Origin: Pyrenophora tritici-repentis
Taxonomy: Eukaryota; Ascomycota; Dothideomycetes; Pleosporales; Pleosporaceae
Assembly: GCF_003171515.1 (NCBI RefSeq)
Contig: NC_089396.1
Location: forward strand, 1,054,001 to 1,118,000
Direction of reading: 5' to 3'
DNA length: 64,000 nt
Below are positions 20,951-32,630 of the stretch, piece by piece. A program made the position numbers and the translations under genes. The stretch's first letter is position 1, and each line of letters opens with the position of its first letter. The notes under the pieces were generated by a model. It ran no database searches. It was not told the DNA's origin and worked only from the letters and a program-made list of their open reading frames with translations.

Positions 20951-21564
20951 ATCTGAGAGACACGATGTCTTTGCTCGTCTCAAGCTACACAATTCTTTGT
21001 TAATCTTTGCGTCCGGATTTGGAGATGATGCGAGCAGCAAACGTTGAAAGAAAAAATCCCATGTGACTACCGCAGAACAATGACTGGGTGGTGCCAGCAT
21101 GCTTTCCCGTCCCCAGTCAGGGCTGCATCGTGCGAGGGGTGCCATAATGGAGCTTTTATAGTCTTGTTTTGTCCAAGTGAGTTCCGTCGCTCTAACCCCA
21201 ATCCGGAGGCGCTACATCCTCTCCGTCTTGCTGCAGGCAAATCGGATTCTTACACGTTGTCACGCGATTTTACTTGTCGATTTCTGAATAACGCTAACGT
21301 TTACTGATCATGTTCTTGAATCTACGAAGAAGTCTGAGACCAAAGAAAAGGGAAGTATCAAAAATGGCACCTGTTACTAGCAACATTACTCCTCTCATCT
21401 CTAAGAATCACAGACCCCGATACTCTCCCAAGATGATCAGCCTAAAGACTGTCTTCTTTATTCTTCTGTGAAGTAAAACTTTCAGTAAATCTAAAAATCA
21501 AAGTACTCCTGTCACTCTCATGACCCGTATAATCATCATCCTCTTCATCATCGCCTTCTTCGTC
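20951..21564. other. No gene recognised
   Basis: Space between the KIN2 5' remnant and the KIN3 3' end. Only short frames without domain content are seen. Confidence 0.4.
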
Positions 21565-23625
21565 TTATTCATCCTCTTCAGTCCTCCTCCTCCTCCTCTT
21601 CCTTGGGATCCATTGCGTACCCTCTTCAATCGGATCCTTGCTCCAAGTCATCCGAAACCTCTCCAGCACGTCTGCATCCGGCACGTTCATATTCCCATAC
21701 GCCTGCTCCCAGGCCTTCCTTCCAACCCTCGTTCTGTACAGGATATTCCCTACTGTTGGGCGCCTCTTCGGATCCATTGTGAGGCAATCAAACGCTAGTC
21801 GCTCGAGTGCATAGGAATACGTGCGCTTGTACTCTGTGGCATGTTGCATATTGCGACCAACCTTGTGCTTTTCATTGAGAACTCTCGCCTGGCCTTCCAT
21901 TAGGTTTAGCATGACGAGGCCAACCTGCCATATGTCCGTGCGGCCATTAATAGCTTCGTTCTCGTATTCCTTCCACGACGTTGCGTATGCTTCCTATCAT
22001 TCAGTCGTTAACATGGGTTCTTGTTGGGACCACCGAGGTGGTGAGCATTACGAAAACTTACAGGTGGATTCCAGCCCGTCGTACCTCGAAAAGCAGTTAT
22101 CCAGGCCCCAAGTTCGTCCTTCTTACTACGTGCGTCAGGGTACCTGTTGTCGTCGAACGTTAATCCAAAGTCTATCATTTTCGGCATTTTATATCCCGGA
22201 TAACAGTCTTGGACTGCATTACCAAGCACTATGTTCAAGTCCTTGATATCGGAGTTGACGATTGGCACCCATGGTCCGGAATCTTCTTGCGAGACTTGGA
22301 AAACTTGGTTTGGTACTTCCGATTGGTCGGCATCAATGGTACGGCCAGTCTGCATGAGAAGCACAGCTTCCGCTGCGCCCCGAAAGATGTGTCAAAGCAT
22401 GGGCTCGGGGATTTGTACAGTGCTAAAGCTTTGTCAGCAATTGGTCTTACCATGCAATTAAGTGGGCTGAGGAGGAACGCATAACATACTTTTCCTTCCT
22501 CGAGTGATGCTTGTCCACAAGGTCATGTAGGTCGCCGAAGGGTGCGTACTCCATGTACACATAGCCCAGTATAGGGGGTATTCTTCGTATGCGATAGGAA
22601 GCTGCATAGAAGTCTACGATATGGCGACATCCCTTCGTAGTGAGCCTTTGGTGCAGATCGATTTCAGGTTGCATAGTGTCTAAAAGCGATTTTTCTGTTC
22701 TCTCGCCTTGTACTTTTACAATGATTCGCTATGTATAGATGAGTATCATTGTTAACATGGCATTATCAATTGGCTCGTACCTTTTGGATGTGATCGAGCT
22801 CATCGACGCCCACAAAAAGATGGACGATGCGCTGGTAATTCTCAACATGCCCATTCTGGAAAATCGTGGAGTGGAACATCCAACGTAAGTTGCCGCTATA
22901 CTGGGCACCTAGCACTCTCTGGACTTCATCCGGATCTCCTAGAGTAGCTGGTGGGTATTTTATGATCTTATCACGTAAGTGCGCGTTTGCAGCGTGAACC
23001 GAATTCAAGGGCGGCGAGACCGGTGGTCGTGTCTTCTGATACTGACCATACCAATGTTTCCCTGATCCTACATACGCCTCAACAACCTGTTCACTGTTCT
23101 CCCAGAGCCAGATGCGTTCCTCATCTGTTCATAATAGTTAGCATGGGTTGCAATGCGCCGGATCATTCCACCTTTCACCTGTATCATTTTTACCCAAAAG
23201 CATAACATTTCCGCCGTAAGCAAACGCTGCAAATCGTGATCGATCTTGTTTGGGAAGACTTTTACTGTATTTTTCCAAAGTCTCGCTAAGTTGGAAATTT
23301 CGCGCGTTTAGCCGTGGATCTGGCGAGGCCGCTCCCAATTTCACGAGTTTCTTGGCCTTCTTGTGCCTGTTGGAATCGTACAACGACCTATAGACATTGA
23401 CAATCCCATCAATTTGTATATCTAAACTGATGTTAAACTTCCAATATTCAATCATATCTTGCGGCTCTTACCTGGCTTCTTCCCGCGGCGAGAAAGTTTG
23501 TAACCGATGACAAAAGACGGAAAGTCTCTTCGCCATGAATCTGGGATCTTCCTATCTAGATGATCTGTCAAGTGGGGCCGGCCCCAGCAATAACTGGCCC
23601 AAGTATAGTCGATGCTAGCAGCCAT
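21565..23625 (-). CDS. KIN3: divergent protein-kinase-like protein, apparently intact
   Basis: The start is ATG 23625 (MAASIDYTWASYCWGRP), followed after about 150 bp by a GTAAGA donor. The N-terminal module has FVIGYKLSRRGKK and DPRLNARNFQLSETLEKYSKSL. The kinase N-lobe has RIIVKVQGERTEKSLLDTMQPEI and hinge GYVYMEYAPFGDLHDLV. PEPMLWHIFRGAAEAVLLM follows. The catalytic loop equivalent is VNSDIKDLNIVLG, with HRD replaced by NSD while the Asp, Lys and Asn are kept, and MIDFGLTFDD retains DFG. TTGWNPP stands for the APE region. The C-lobe has IWQVGLVMLNLMEGQ and RRPTVGNILY, with a basic RKRRRRR tail. About six exons join in frame. It is the best preserved of the three paralogues and may be an active Ser/Thr kinase; the substrate is unknown. 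Confidence 0.75.
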
Positions 23626-24508
23626 GGTGACGGTTGCTGAGGTGTTGTAGTCGATGCACTATGCTAGCTGAGATGTGACATCGCAGTGAACGTAGAGCGG
23701 GTTTCAGTAACTATATGACAGAGCTTGCTTCGCCAAACAGATGAAGACCGACCATGTCTCTTTGATATGGATTGCTTTTTTCATACTTCCGGATTCAGAT
23801 GACCTCATGCCCAGAATAGCGCTACTGGTTCTCCGGGCCAATCGCGGCCTACAGGTCACATCCTCGCGAAATTCGCACTAACTTCATCCGTCCACATTGT
23901 TCACTTCGAAGGTTTCAATGAATTTTGCCTCGCTCCCCAGCTGGCATAATATATTTACAAGGATAGCTTATGCGTGCCAACAAAGGAGACTAGGCCTGAA
24001 TATATTGAGCAGTCCTGGAGAAGGACAACAGTGCATGCGCACTTCGGTAATACATAATCATACGGTCAGTTGTTGTCATCGCCCTGCACTACCCCAGCCT
24101 ACTGCAGGTATGTTTCGGATTGCTGGCTGTATATCGATCTAGCTAGCAAACGTGCGTTGATTGTATCCGGTCTACGCGCGCAAAGCTATACCATGATACC
24201 AAAGGTCTAGGCTGACTGGCCTTACCAACAGTTCTCTGACACTTGCCTACCCGCAGCATGCGCTTAGTGCAAAGCATATCGTAGAGATCATAATGGAAAG
24301 ACTATCGTAGATTTACCGCGGGGATTCCGGGCCTTTTTCGGACTGTAGATGTAAGAAGGCGTAAGACATGTGAGTAAGCAGCAAGTGGCCCGAAGCCATC
24401 AGCACTTAGGTCAGGGGTATTCGATAGGTTAGCCTACAGTTTTACGAGATCGCGATGGTCCGCTCCCCTGGTTATCTACTACAGTGCGGGGCGTGCCGGG
24501 CAATTAAG
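23626..24508. other. No gene recognised
   Basis: Upstream of KIN3 and downstream of the NUDIX gene. Only short frames; presumably the KIN3 promoter and the NUDIX 3' untranslated region. Confidence 0.5.
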
Positions 24509-25479
24509 CTAAAAGCGCCATCTTTTCGCAAACTCAATGCCTTCAGCCAGTGTGCCGACCCTGGCATCGATCACGTACCCTTGTTGTTCGAAACGGATAC
24601 ACTCTTCCCAGAGATCCTTCAATGGAACCGAGAAGTTTTCTATGAACTCATTGTCCTCGAGTTCGGGCTGAGGATCCTGGTTTTCGGGCCGAGAAACGTC
24701 GACGGTAACATGAATCATTCTCAAGTTGGTGTTACAAAAACCTGGATCTGGAAAGCATTAGCACACAAAGGAACATGGAGATGAGATGAGAGCCCATCGA
24801 CCGAGACAATGCTGAATAACGGCTTAGTGCTGGCACTCACCATTGAACATGATGGGGCTGACTTGGAACTACATGTCGGAGTAGGAGGTCAGTATGTCTC
24901 ACAATCAAGGTCAGAACAGGCCTTACAGTCTTGTCTGCGACTAGCTCCCCAATGTAGCCCGTCTCTTCTTTAAGCTCGCGGAGAGCACAGGTTTCCGGGC
25001 TTTCGTTGGGGTCCATTAGACCAGCTGGGACCTCGATGACTGTGGCGTTAACCGGCGGACGCCATTGCTTCTGAAGAATGATCCTTGGCTCGTCGTTGGG
25101 CTTGGCAGGATCTTGCAGGATTGCCGCAACCCCAACGCCGTCTATGTCCGAGCCTTTGGGTCGTGTGAGACGCTGGCCGGACTCCCACGTGCGTTCGACG
25201 CCTTCGGGATCCGTGTAGGTGGTTCTACCAGACGATTAGTATCGACGACCGAGCGAGCGTTTATCGCAATATATAGGCTGTATGCGTTCGCATATTCGCA
25301 GGTGCACGAGTCGAGCAATGAGCATTAACATACTTTACAAGCGTTGCCCATTTCGCGTCCTTGTTGTCCAGAGGCTCGGTTCTGAGAAGCTTTGATTTAT
25401 TGGACGCCTTGGTAGATGAAGCCATTGCAGATGACGACGGGGTGCTGACTCGATTTGGCGGGGTGACTGGGAGTTCCAA
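24509..25479 (-). CDS. YSA1: NUDIX hydrolase, ADP-ribose/ADP-sugar pyrophosphatase (Ysa1/NUDT5-like)
   Basis: Hydrolyses ADP-ribose and related ADP-sugars to AMP and the sugar phosphate. The diagnostic NUDIX box is complete: GLMDPNESPETCALRELKEETGY fits GX5EX7REUXEEXGU. The family's N-terminal strand pair is also there (TTYTDPEG, RTWESGQR), as are the substrate-side strands (IILQKQWRPPVNATVIEVPAG). Three introns join in frame: one after WATLVK (GTATGT donor near 25330), one after VADKT, and one after VSPIMFN. The last exon starts DPGFCNTNLRM and ends FAKRWRF. The start is ambiguous: ATG 25479 gives a Ser/Pro-rich leader, while ATG 25425 (MASSTKASNK) resembles the family N-terminus better. Confidence 0.85.
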
Positions 25480-27894
25480 GGTCCCGTGTGGTGATGGAGG
25501 GTAGCCGCTAGCACAAGCTCAATCATGGCGACTGCCCGCCAAGAGCCTCATGGTGGCAATCTCGCCTTCACCACGAACCATAACGCCACCCAATTGCCCC
25601 AGCAGTCTCTCTCTGCGCCAAAAACCATGATTCGACTTGATCAATACAAAGCGCCACAGACGTGTTTTGGGCGATCGCTTCCAGCATAACTTGTTTGTCT
25701 CAATGCGTCATCGGGTCATATACCCACCCACGCTCTTTGTGTCTTTGAGGGCCGGCCAGCGCACTCTGTGACATGCTCTTTCCTTTCCATACGACCGATG
25801 CTCTTATCTCGAGCTTTTGCATTGCTCACCGATGCATCTATGACAAAGGCATTTTCAGAAAAGAAGAAATTGGATACGAGTGGAGCCTAGATAACGGTCA
25901 AAACGAAGGCAAATGCTACGCGATGGCAAAACAACATGTGCGACGGGCTCACTGGCAACTCTTACCGCGATGAGTTGCACCCACCGCCGCGGGCTCAAAC
26001 TCAAACCCAGTATCGATAGCAGTCGCATCACATGACATTAAGCGACATGCCTGCAAAGCTGCAATCTCTTTAATTTGCGTTTGCCTCCTTTTCGCATTAT
26101 GGGTCGAGGTGTAAGTGCAATGGGTCGGCCTAGCGCAGAAAAAGTACGAGACGCTGGACAACAACTTACCCACAGAGCCGCTCAACAAGGCCCAAAACGC
26201 GTCAGACCAAGCTTGAACCCCTTCTTCGTCATCATTTGCCCGCTCGCTGCGAGAGAGGTTACGTAGAAGCTAAAGCGCGAAATGGCTATGCGCTATCTGA
26301 ATAGCAGTGTGAGTACCACGGGTTTTGGCCATTATGATGCTGTTCAGACAGACGATGCACTCCCAAAGCTGGGCCACTTTGCAAACCGTGCGTTCTCAAC
26401 CGGCGGGTCGCCCAAGTAATTGAATGTGCATGTCGGCAAGGGAAGAAAAAAAATGCTGCGCCGCTGGCAGAGTCAGAAGCGAGTATTGGACGTTTCGTTC
26501 TGATACGTTGAATCGTGGTGGTGCGACAGGCCGTATTCCCGTCACACATGTGTCGGGTAAAGCGTGGAATACTGCAGCTGCGCCCCCGCATGTGAAGCGA
26601 CGCTTGCTTGCTTTGCTTTGCTTCCTTCGCGTCGACTGTGACTGCGTGTTTGAAGGCTCAACGGTAAACTATCCATAGACTATGTTGATCCCTGGGGCGG
26701 AGACCAAGATCGATAATCACTTGGTGCCGGACTTCCGGGAGATTGCAACCAGCGGAAAGAAGTCGGGAGATGGCCGTGGCATGGCTATGAAGCGGAAAAA
26801 AGATTGTAGGGCCTGGGCACCAGCGTTGCTGAGCTGAAAAAAGCATATACAGTGGCCGCTTTCACATGCGCTTGGTCCGGATGCGGGTGCCTTTCCCCTG
26901 CCAAGTAACCGAATGTGGGGCCTAACGAGCGGCCTGGCTTGCCCACTTGCATGTGCGGATTGACAACCTTGCCTGTTCCTATAGCTTCTCTATAGCTGGT
27001 CCAGCTCTATGTCAGGGGCATGGCGGGCGGGACCAAAAGCGAATCATGCTTCTGTCACCCGTCAATACGAGGTGCGCCAAACGCTTCCTATCCGCCACAA
27101 GTTGTGTCATTGGGACATGCAGTCTCGACGCTCGTCATTGCCCGCTGCCACCCCAATTGCCAGCGGCTGCTAAACGCTACAAAGTAATGTCTCAGTAATG
27201 CCAAGTAGAAGATGCCAATGGTTTGCAAGCAACGAGTTACACCTTACGAACGCCCAGACTGCCATCGAACTGGACCTCTTCCGAATCTCCAGCCCATGTG
27301 GCGTGTGCGCTGGACGGGCAATGCATGGGGATGCCGGGTCACTAGGCCTTCAAACGAAACCACCACTAAATTCGTTAGGCCACTTGAATCAGTCTTCCTT
27401 TTCGGGCGGCGTGTGGACTTTGATTGGTGTTGAGACTCGCTTCGTCCGCGGGCATTTGGACCTAGCTTGTAACCTCCGCTTTTAGATTCTAAACATGCTT
27501 GCCAGCGCCGTATGAATAGCGCCAGACTACTGGAGCTACCTTCTTTTACAGGTCTTCCCCTCGCAGTTTTCCTAGCCCTGGTTTCCCACGAGTTTGCAAT
27601 TCAAAGTCATTCCTTCTTGTGTGTCTTGTTCACACGTCCTCTCATTCTCAACAGTTGTGTTATTCGTATACCATCGTTCGATATCCGCTTCAACTCACTC
27701 TCGTTCCAATAAACGAAATCCGAGAAGGACCGAACACCTGACCTTATACTCCTTTGAGCCCTGGTAGATGGTGGTACCACTCAGATTTTGAAGTCTCCGG
27801 CTCTCGTTTAGCCTATGAACAATCGGCAATTCTTCCAAAACATCCAGAACACCAACTTCTGGACTCAGCAATCCTCTTCGCTACCTTGATCACA
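25480..27894. other. Divergent intergenic region, no gene recognised
   Basis: About 2.4 kb between the divergently transcribed NUDIX gene and the one-TM protein gene. Only short frames without domains or splice continuity. Both promoters must lie here; long pyrimidine stretches occur near 27600-27760, just before the right-hand gene. Confidence 0.5.
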
Positions 27895-29392
27895 ATGTCG
27901 TCCAACTGGTTCGGAGACCTGCAATTGGCATACAAGTACATGTAGGTTGTTTGGAGTCAGTCGAGTCAACCAGAACTGACGTAAGACAGTGTTGTCTTTC
28001 TCTCTTTGCTAGTACTTACCATCCTCGGTGGATTTGTCAAGGTTCTATACAACCGTCAGAAGTAAGTAGATGACTGGATCAAGGTGTTGCCTAAACTAAC
28101 AACATCAAGGTTGAAGAAGGCGAAGAAGGCGGAACTGGAGGCTGGGCCAAGGGAGGACACTGTCGAGTTGAACCAGCGCGAGAAGGATGAAGGAGACTTG
28201 TTTGGCATTCGTGCCATCGAGGCCGGTTTCTATGCTGGTGTCGCCCAGTCGCGCCCTACGTCAAGAGCAGGATCCGTCATTGGTGACCATCCCGCAATGA
28301 GCACCAGCACTCTTGTTGGGGGAAGCGTAAACTCCCCGCTCATGAAGGGCCAGTCCACCAACAACAGCGTGCTCAGCTTGAACCTCCATGCCACCAGGGA
28401 GCCTTCCAGGCTCCGACCCTCAGACGCCGAACTCAACGGAAGACACGACCTGTCTCTACAACCGCCACCATCGTCTGGCCAATCCCGCGGATCCTCTTCT
28501 CCTACCTTTGGTGGATCCGACAGCGACAGCGAAGGCTTTGCAACTCCCCGATCCATGTCTCCATCCGAAACCTATCAACACTATGCACCGGCGTCCAGCA
28601 AAGACACGCCCGACGCGCTCACCGTCTCATACTACACATCGGACGGGAACAGTCATCAGTCCCAAAGCGCATCCTACAGCACTTCACCTGGTCAATCCGC
28701 AACACCGCCATCGCCTTACAGCCCACCCACAGCCCGGTTGCCAACTATCCCTGGCAGCGCATTGAGGAAAGAATCTCGTTCGCCATCGCCTGAGTACGAT
28801 TACCCTCGCGTGCAAGTTCACGAGCCGAGTAGGTAACACGCTCCCTGGTGCGTCGTTTGTACATTTAGCAACTTTATAGATATATATTAGGCCACACCTA
28901 ACTTCATTGCAAGATCTTGAGCCTGCGCAGTCACCCTCGTCCGCCCCCAAGCTCCAACTACAATCCCGAGTGACTTCACATCACGCACGAGACGGGAGCG
29001 ACGCAAGCAGCATGTATACCAGCAATCACCGGTCGAGTGGGTTCCAAGTCTATCAGCCTTACCACGATGATGCGCAAAACGATGACGAGGATGGATCAGT
29101 GTCTGACGGCTGGATCACGCAGTCTGGGCGAAGTTCTCTGTTTGCGTCTTCTGACGTTGAAGGTGATACCCATCGTCAGTCGCACAAACTCCTTCCACCT
29201 GGCACAGGTCGAAAAGATGCCCGACTGAGCGACTTGTACGACTCTTACTATCGCAATTCTCATATTGGTGCCGCAGAGCCGGTTGGGGCCAATAGACCAA
29301 TCGTCGGTAGACAATCAACCATCATTGAGGTCGACACTCCTTTGGTATCGCCCATGTTTCCCCCAACGCAACAGCCTGGTACAGCAATGTAA
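27895..29392 (+). CDS. Conserved-looking one-TM protein with long disordered Ser/Pro-rich tail
   Basis: Four exons: 27895-27941, 27990-28061, 28110-28828 and 28914-29392, all GT-AG. Spliced, the N-terminus reads MSSNWFGDLQLAYKY followed by a hydrophobic helix IVVFLSLLVLTILGGFVKVLY, then a Lys-rich stretch (NRQKLKKAKKAEL). This pattern gives a single N-terminal membrane anchor with a cytosolic basic flank. A short ordered block (LFGIRAIEAGFYAGVAQSRP) follows. The rest is Ser/Pro/Gly-rich and presumably disordered, ending VSPMFPPTQQPGTAM. The first exons are tiny and would be missed without splicing. No known domain is recognised and no function is proposed. Confidence 0.75.
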
Positions 29393-30665
29393 GATGTTGA
29401 GGTCTTGAGCGGTCGGCTGCATTGATGCCATGAGTTTCGTTACTCGTTGGCATGTCTCAACCTGCATGATTGCATTTCTTCCTGGTGAGGCGTTGAAGTG
29501 GGCTACATCCACGGGCAATGCGACTTTACAAACACATTTCTTTTTTCATACCCTAGGGCGACTATACATCTGACGAGCAGACGGTTGCAGGACTGGACGC
29601 GATACCGAACGAAAGCGGGTGCACACGTCAAGACAAAAGCGCAGGACTCACGACAATGAAATGCTTGTACGCTTCCTCACACTTCCTTATATATATTTCC
29701 TTGCGTCATCTACATTACGCCGCTTGTGGCCTTAGTCGTAATTTCTATTCATAATCACTGCACCGCACGGTAAGTGGCATGGCTCAAGTAGCTTCTTCAA
29801 TACAAAGGCTCTCAGAGTCCATCTTTTACCAATTGAACTGAGTCGGAGATGTGAAAGGTGCCGAGTGGTAATGCTTGTGACGGCTAGCTGTATGCGCAAG
29901 CGTGGATGCTGCTGCAATGACTACATCACTCATGTGCAATGTGCGCATTCGGTCTATCATAAGGTTCGTGCTAGATATCTAGGACGTATAGTCATGGGCG
30001 GCTAGCATCACTTCCGACAGGAAAAAGGTAGCCGGTTGTGGTGACTATTAGGTCAGCCAACCATGGGCTCCGCAATTTGCCGTAGAGGGGGGTGGTATAG
30101 TTTTCTCCGAGATTTTAGATGGGAACTTTGGATGTTAAGGATGAAGGAGTACAGCGATCGGTGGCAAGCTAGAGCTCGCGACGGCTGATGGCCTCGCTTA
30201 GCCGTAGAAGAGAACGAATCATGGGAGAGGCATTTACTTGTGTCCAACCATGGTCGCGACCGATGCTGAAACAGCATTATCATGCCAACCTGTGGACGGC
30301 AGACGACGATGGCAGATGGTGCGAGGGTGGGTAAGAAGCTGGCAGATGAGATGATCTTCACGCCATGTTGGCCAAGACCGGCAATGCCCCTGGCAGAAAA
30401 GTGGGCGGTGAGGCGATCCTTGCACTCAATCTCAAGGCTTAAGATCGCGGTCGCCACCTGCGACAAGGCTGGACCCTGGGCCTAACAAGATCTTGACGTT
30501 TGTCTCTTTTTGCTTCTTCTATATTCCCATACCAATACCGCCCTTTCCACACACATCCACACGAGCTCCGCATATTTTGTCATCACCGCCCTCACCCTTG
30601 ACCCTCATAACCGCACCCCTAATAAAGCTGAATTGGGTCCTTCAACAGGCCCACCCACCGCAATC
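29393..30665. other. Intergenic, presumed ERG1 promoter
   Basis: No credible coding frame. A pyrimidine-rich stretch (about 30500-30550) lies roughly 120-160 bp before the ERG1 ATG, a common setting for transcription starts in filamentous fungi. Confidence 0.45.
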
Positions 30666-32262
30666 ATGCTCACAATGTTTTCTGGTACCAAGATAACGGC
30701 GCTCCCGCCTGGCGTCAACACTTCGCCCTCACCACAGCTTCGCACTAGGCGCTCAACACAGTCGGTCCCCAAAGTCGAGTCCACACAGACGACAGACTAC
30801 CGCGACGAGAGGCGACGCGAACATCACGAGGCTGACATCGTCATCGTCGGCGCAGGCATCCTTGGCTGTGCCGCGGCTGTCGCGTTCGGCAAACAGGGCA
30901 GGAGCGTGTTGCTGCTCGAGAAGAGCTTGAAGGAGCCCGACAGGATTGTTGGCGAGCTGCTGCAGCCCGGCGGTGTGAATGCATTGGAGAAGCTGGGCAT
31001 GAGGGGTATGTGTTGCTGCCTGGAGTTTTGGTCAGGGTGAATGCTAATAGCTCCCTATAGATTGTCTCGAGGACATTGACGCCATCCCCTGCCACGGATA
31101 CCAGATTCTATACGGTCCAGAGAAGGTCCACATCCCCTACCCTGACAACCTAATCACCTCTGCGCCTTCGAAAGCCCCAGAGGGTCGCTCCTTCCACCAT
31201 GGTCGCTTCATCTCCAAGCTTCGTGCCAAGGCGCGATCCACCCCCAATGTCACCATTGTCGAGACCACAGTCACATCCCTCGTCAAGAGCGACTACAACG
31301 GCCAGGTCTTGGGTGTATCATGCCAGACCGCCGGCGAGCAAGACTTTTACTTCGGCGCGATAACCCTGGTCGCCGACGGCTATGCCTCCAAGTTCAGGAA
31401 AGAAAACCACCCTCATCAGCCCCAAGTCCGCAGCAAGTTCTGGGGTCTTGAAATGATTGACGCCAAGCTGCCAATGCCCAACCATGGTCACGTTATCCTC
31501 GGCGACCAACCACCTATCCTCATCTACCAAATCGGTACCCACGAGACGCGTATCCTTATTGACATACCCGAAAACCTGCCCTCCGCGTCGCCCAAGAATG
31601 GCGGTGTCAAGAACCATATGCTCAACGTCGCTTTGCCAGCCCTCCCAGAGTGCGTCCAGCCTGCCTTCAAGAAAGCAGTCGAAGCAGGAAAACTGAGGAG
31701 TATGCCCAACTCCTTCCTTCCCCCAAGCACCCAGAAGCAACCCGGTCTCATCATGCTTGGCGATGCCATGAACATGCGTCATCCCCTCACCGGTGGTGGC
31801 ATGACTGTTGCCTTCAACGATGTTGTCCTCCTCTCCAATCTCCTCTCTCCAGCCAACATTCCCATACTCGAGGACACCAACGCTGTCATCGATGCCATGT
31901 CGACATTCCACTGGCAGCGCAAGCATGGTTCTTCGGTCATCAACATCCTCGCCATGGCCCTCTACTCGCTCTTCGCAGCCAACAACGAATACCTGGAGTA
32001 CATCAAGAAGGGTTGCTTCAGGTACTTCATGCGCGGTGGAAAGAGCGTCAGCGAGCCATGTGGTATGCTTGCAGGTTTGATCACACATCCATTGATGTTG
32101 GTCTACCATTTCTTCTACGTAGCCTTCTACGCCATTTGGGTCAGGTTGCAAGACGTCGGTGTCTGGCATGCACCATACACTCTATGCGTCGAGAGCGTCA
32201 TGGTTGTCTGGACCGCTGCCAGCGTCATCGGACCGTACCTGATTGCGGAGATGAAGGCGTAG
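30666..32262 (+). CDS. ERG1: Squalene epoxidase (squalene monooxygenase)
   Basis: An FAD- and NADPH-dependent ER membrane enzyme that turns squalene into 2,3-oxidosqualene in ergosterol synthesis; it is the target of allylamines such as terbinafine. Two exons, 30666-31005 and 31061-32262, give 513 aa. The N-terminal FAD fold has DIVIVGAGILGCAAAVAFGK and an LLLEKSL acidic turn. GELLQPGG is the conserved block after it. Further signatures are ITLVADGYASKFRK and the second FAD motif GLIMLGDAMNMRHPLTGGGM. The C-terminus is hydrophobic (LITHPLMLVYHFFYVAFYAIW and a last helix), matching the membrane-embedded end of the family. An in-frame ATG at 30510 would add 52 odd residues; 30666 is preferred. 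The gene appears intact. Confidence 0.95.
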
Positions 32263-32630
32263 TACTCAACGACATGATGGTTCTCGCATGAGATTTCCGA
32301 GATGACGATGTGTGATTGTATATAATCTTTTTCTTGGTCACTATCGACCGCTTGCGCTGGAAAAAACGCGGGCGGCAGTGAACTTTAGGGTTTGAGGGCT
32401 TTTTTCTGGTGTTTTGGAAGGAACTTAACGGACCCACTACATGTGTACATCACTGCGATATAAACGCGTAGAAAAACGAGCGACCGTATACTCCATTTTG
32501 GGAGAAAGAGATAGATGACATGATTCATAGGAAGCATGATCGAGTAATACTTAATAATTAAATGTTTGAGATGATGGGTTTCTCCGTGGTGAGGTCTAGT
32601 GTAGGATCTCTTGTATATGCGATGAGGTTC
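32263..32630. other. Convergent 3' intergenic region
   Basis: Short AT-richer spacer between the stop codons of ERG1 and the secreted-protein gene. It should hold both 3' untranslated regions and nothing else is seen. Confidence 0.6.

Noticed and set aside
29780..29860. tRNA-like stretch on the minus strand (CAGTTCAATTGGTAAAAGATGGACTCTG)
   Set aside because: Resembles a D-arm and anticodon arm by eye, but no acceptor stem or T-arm with GTTCRANNC could be paired.
31318..32169. 283-codon minus-strand frame opposite ERG1
   Set aside because: It is the mirror of a real, highly conserved coding sequence; its composition (Asp/Glu/Gly-rich) is what codon bias on the other strand produces and there is no domain.
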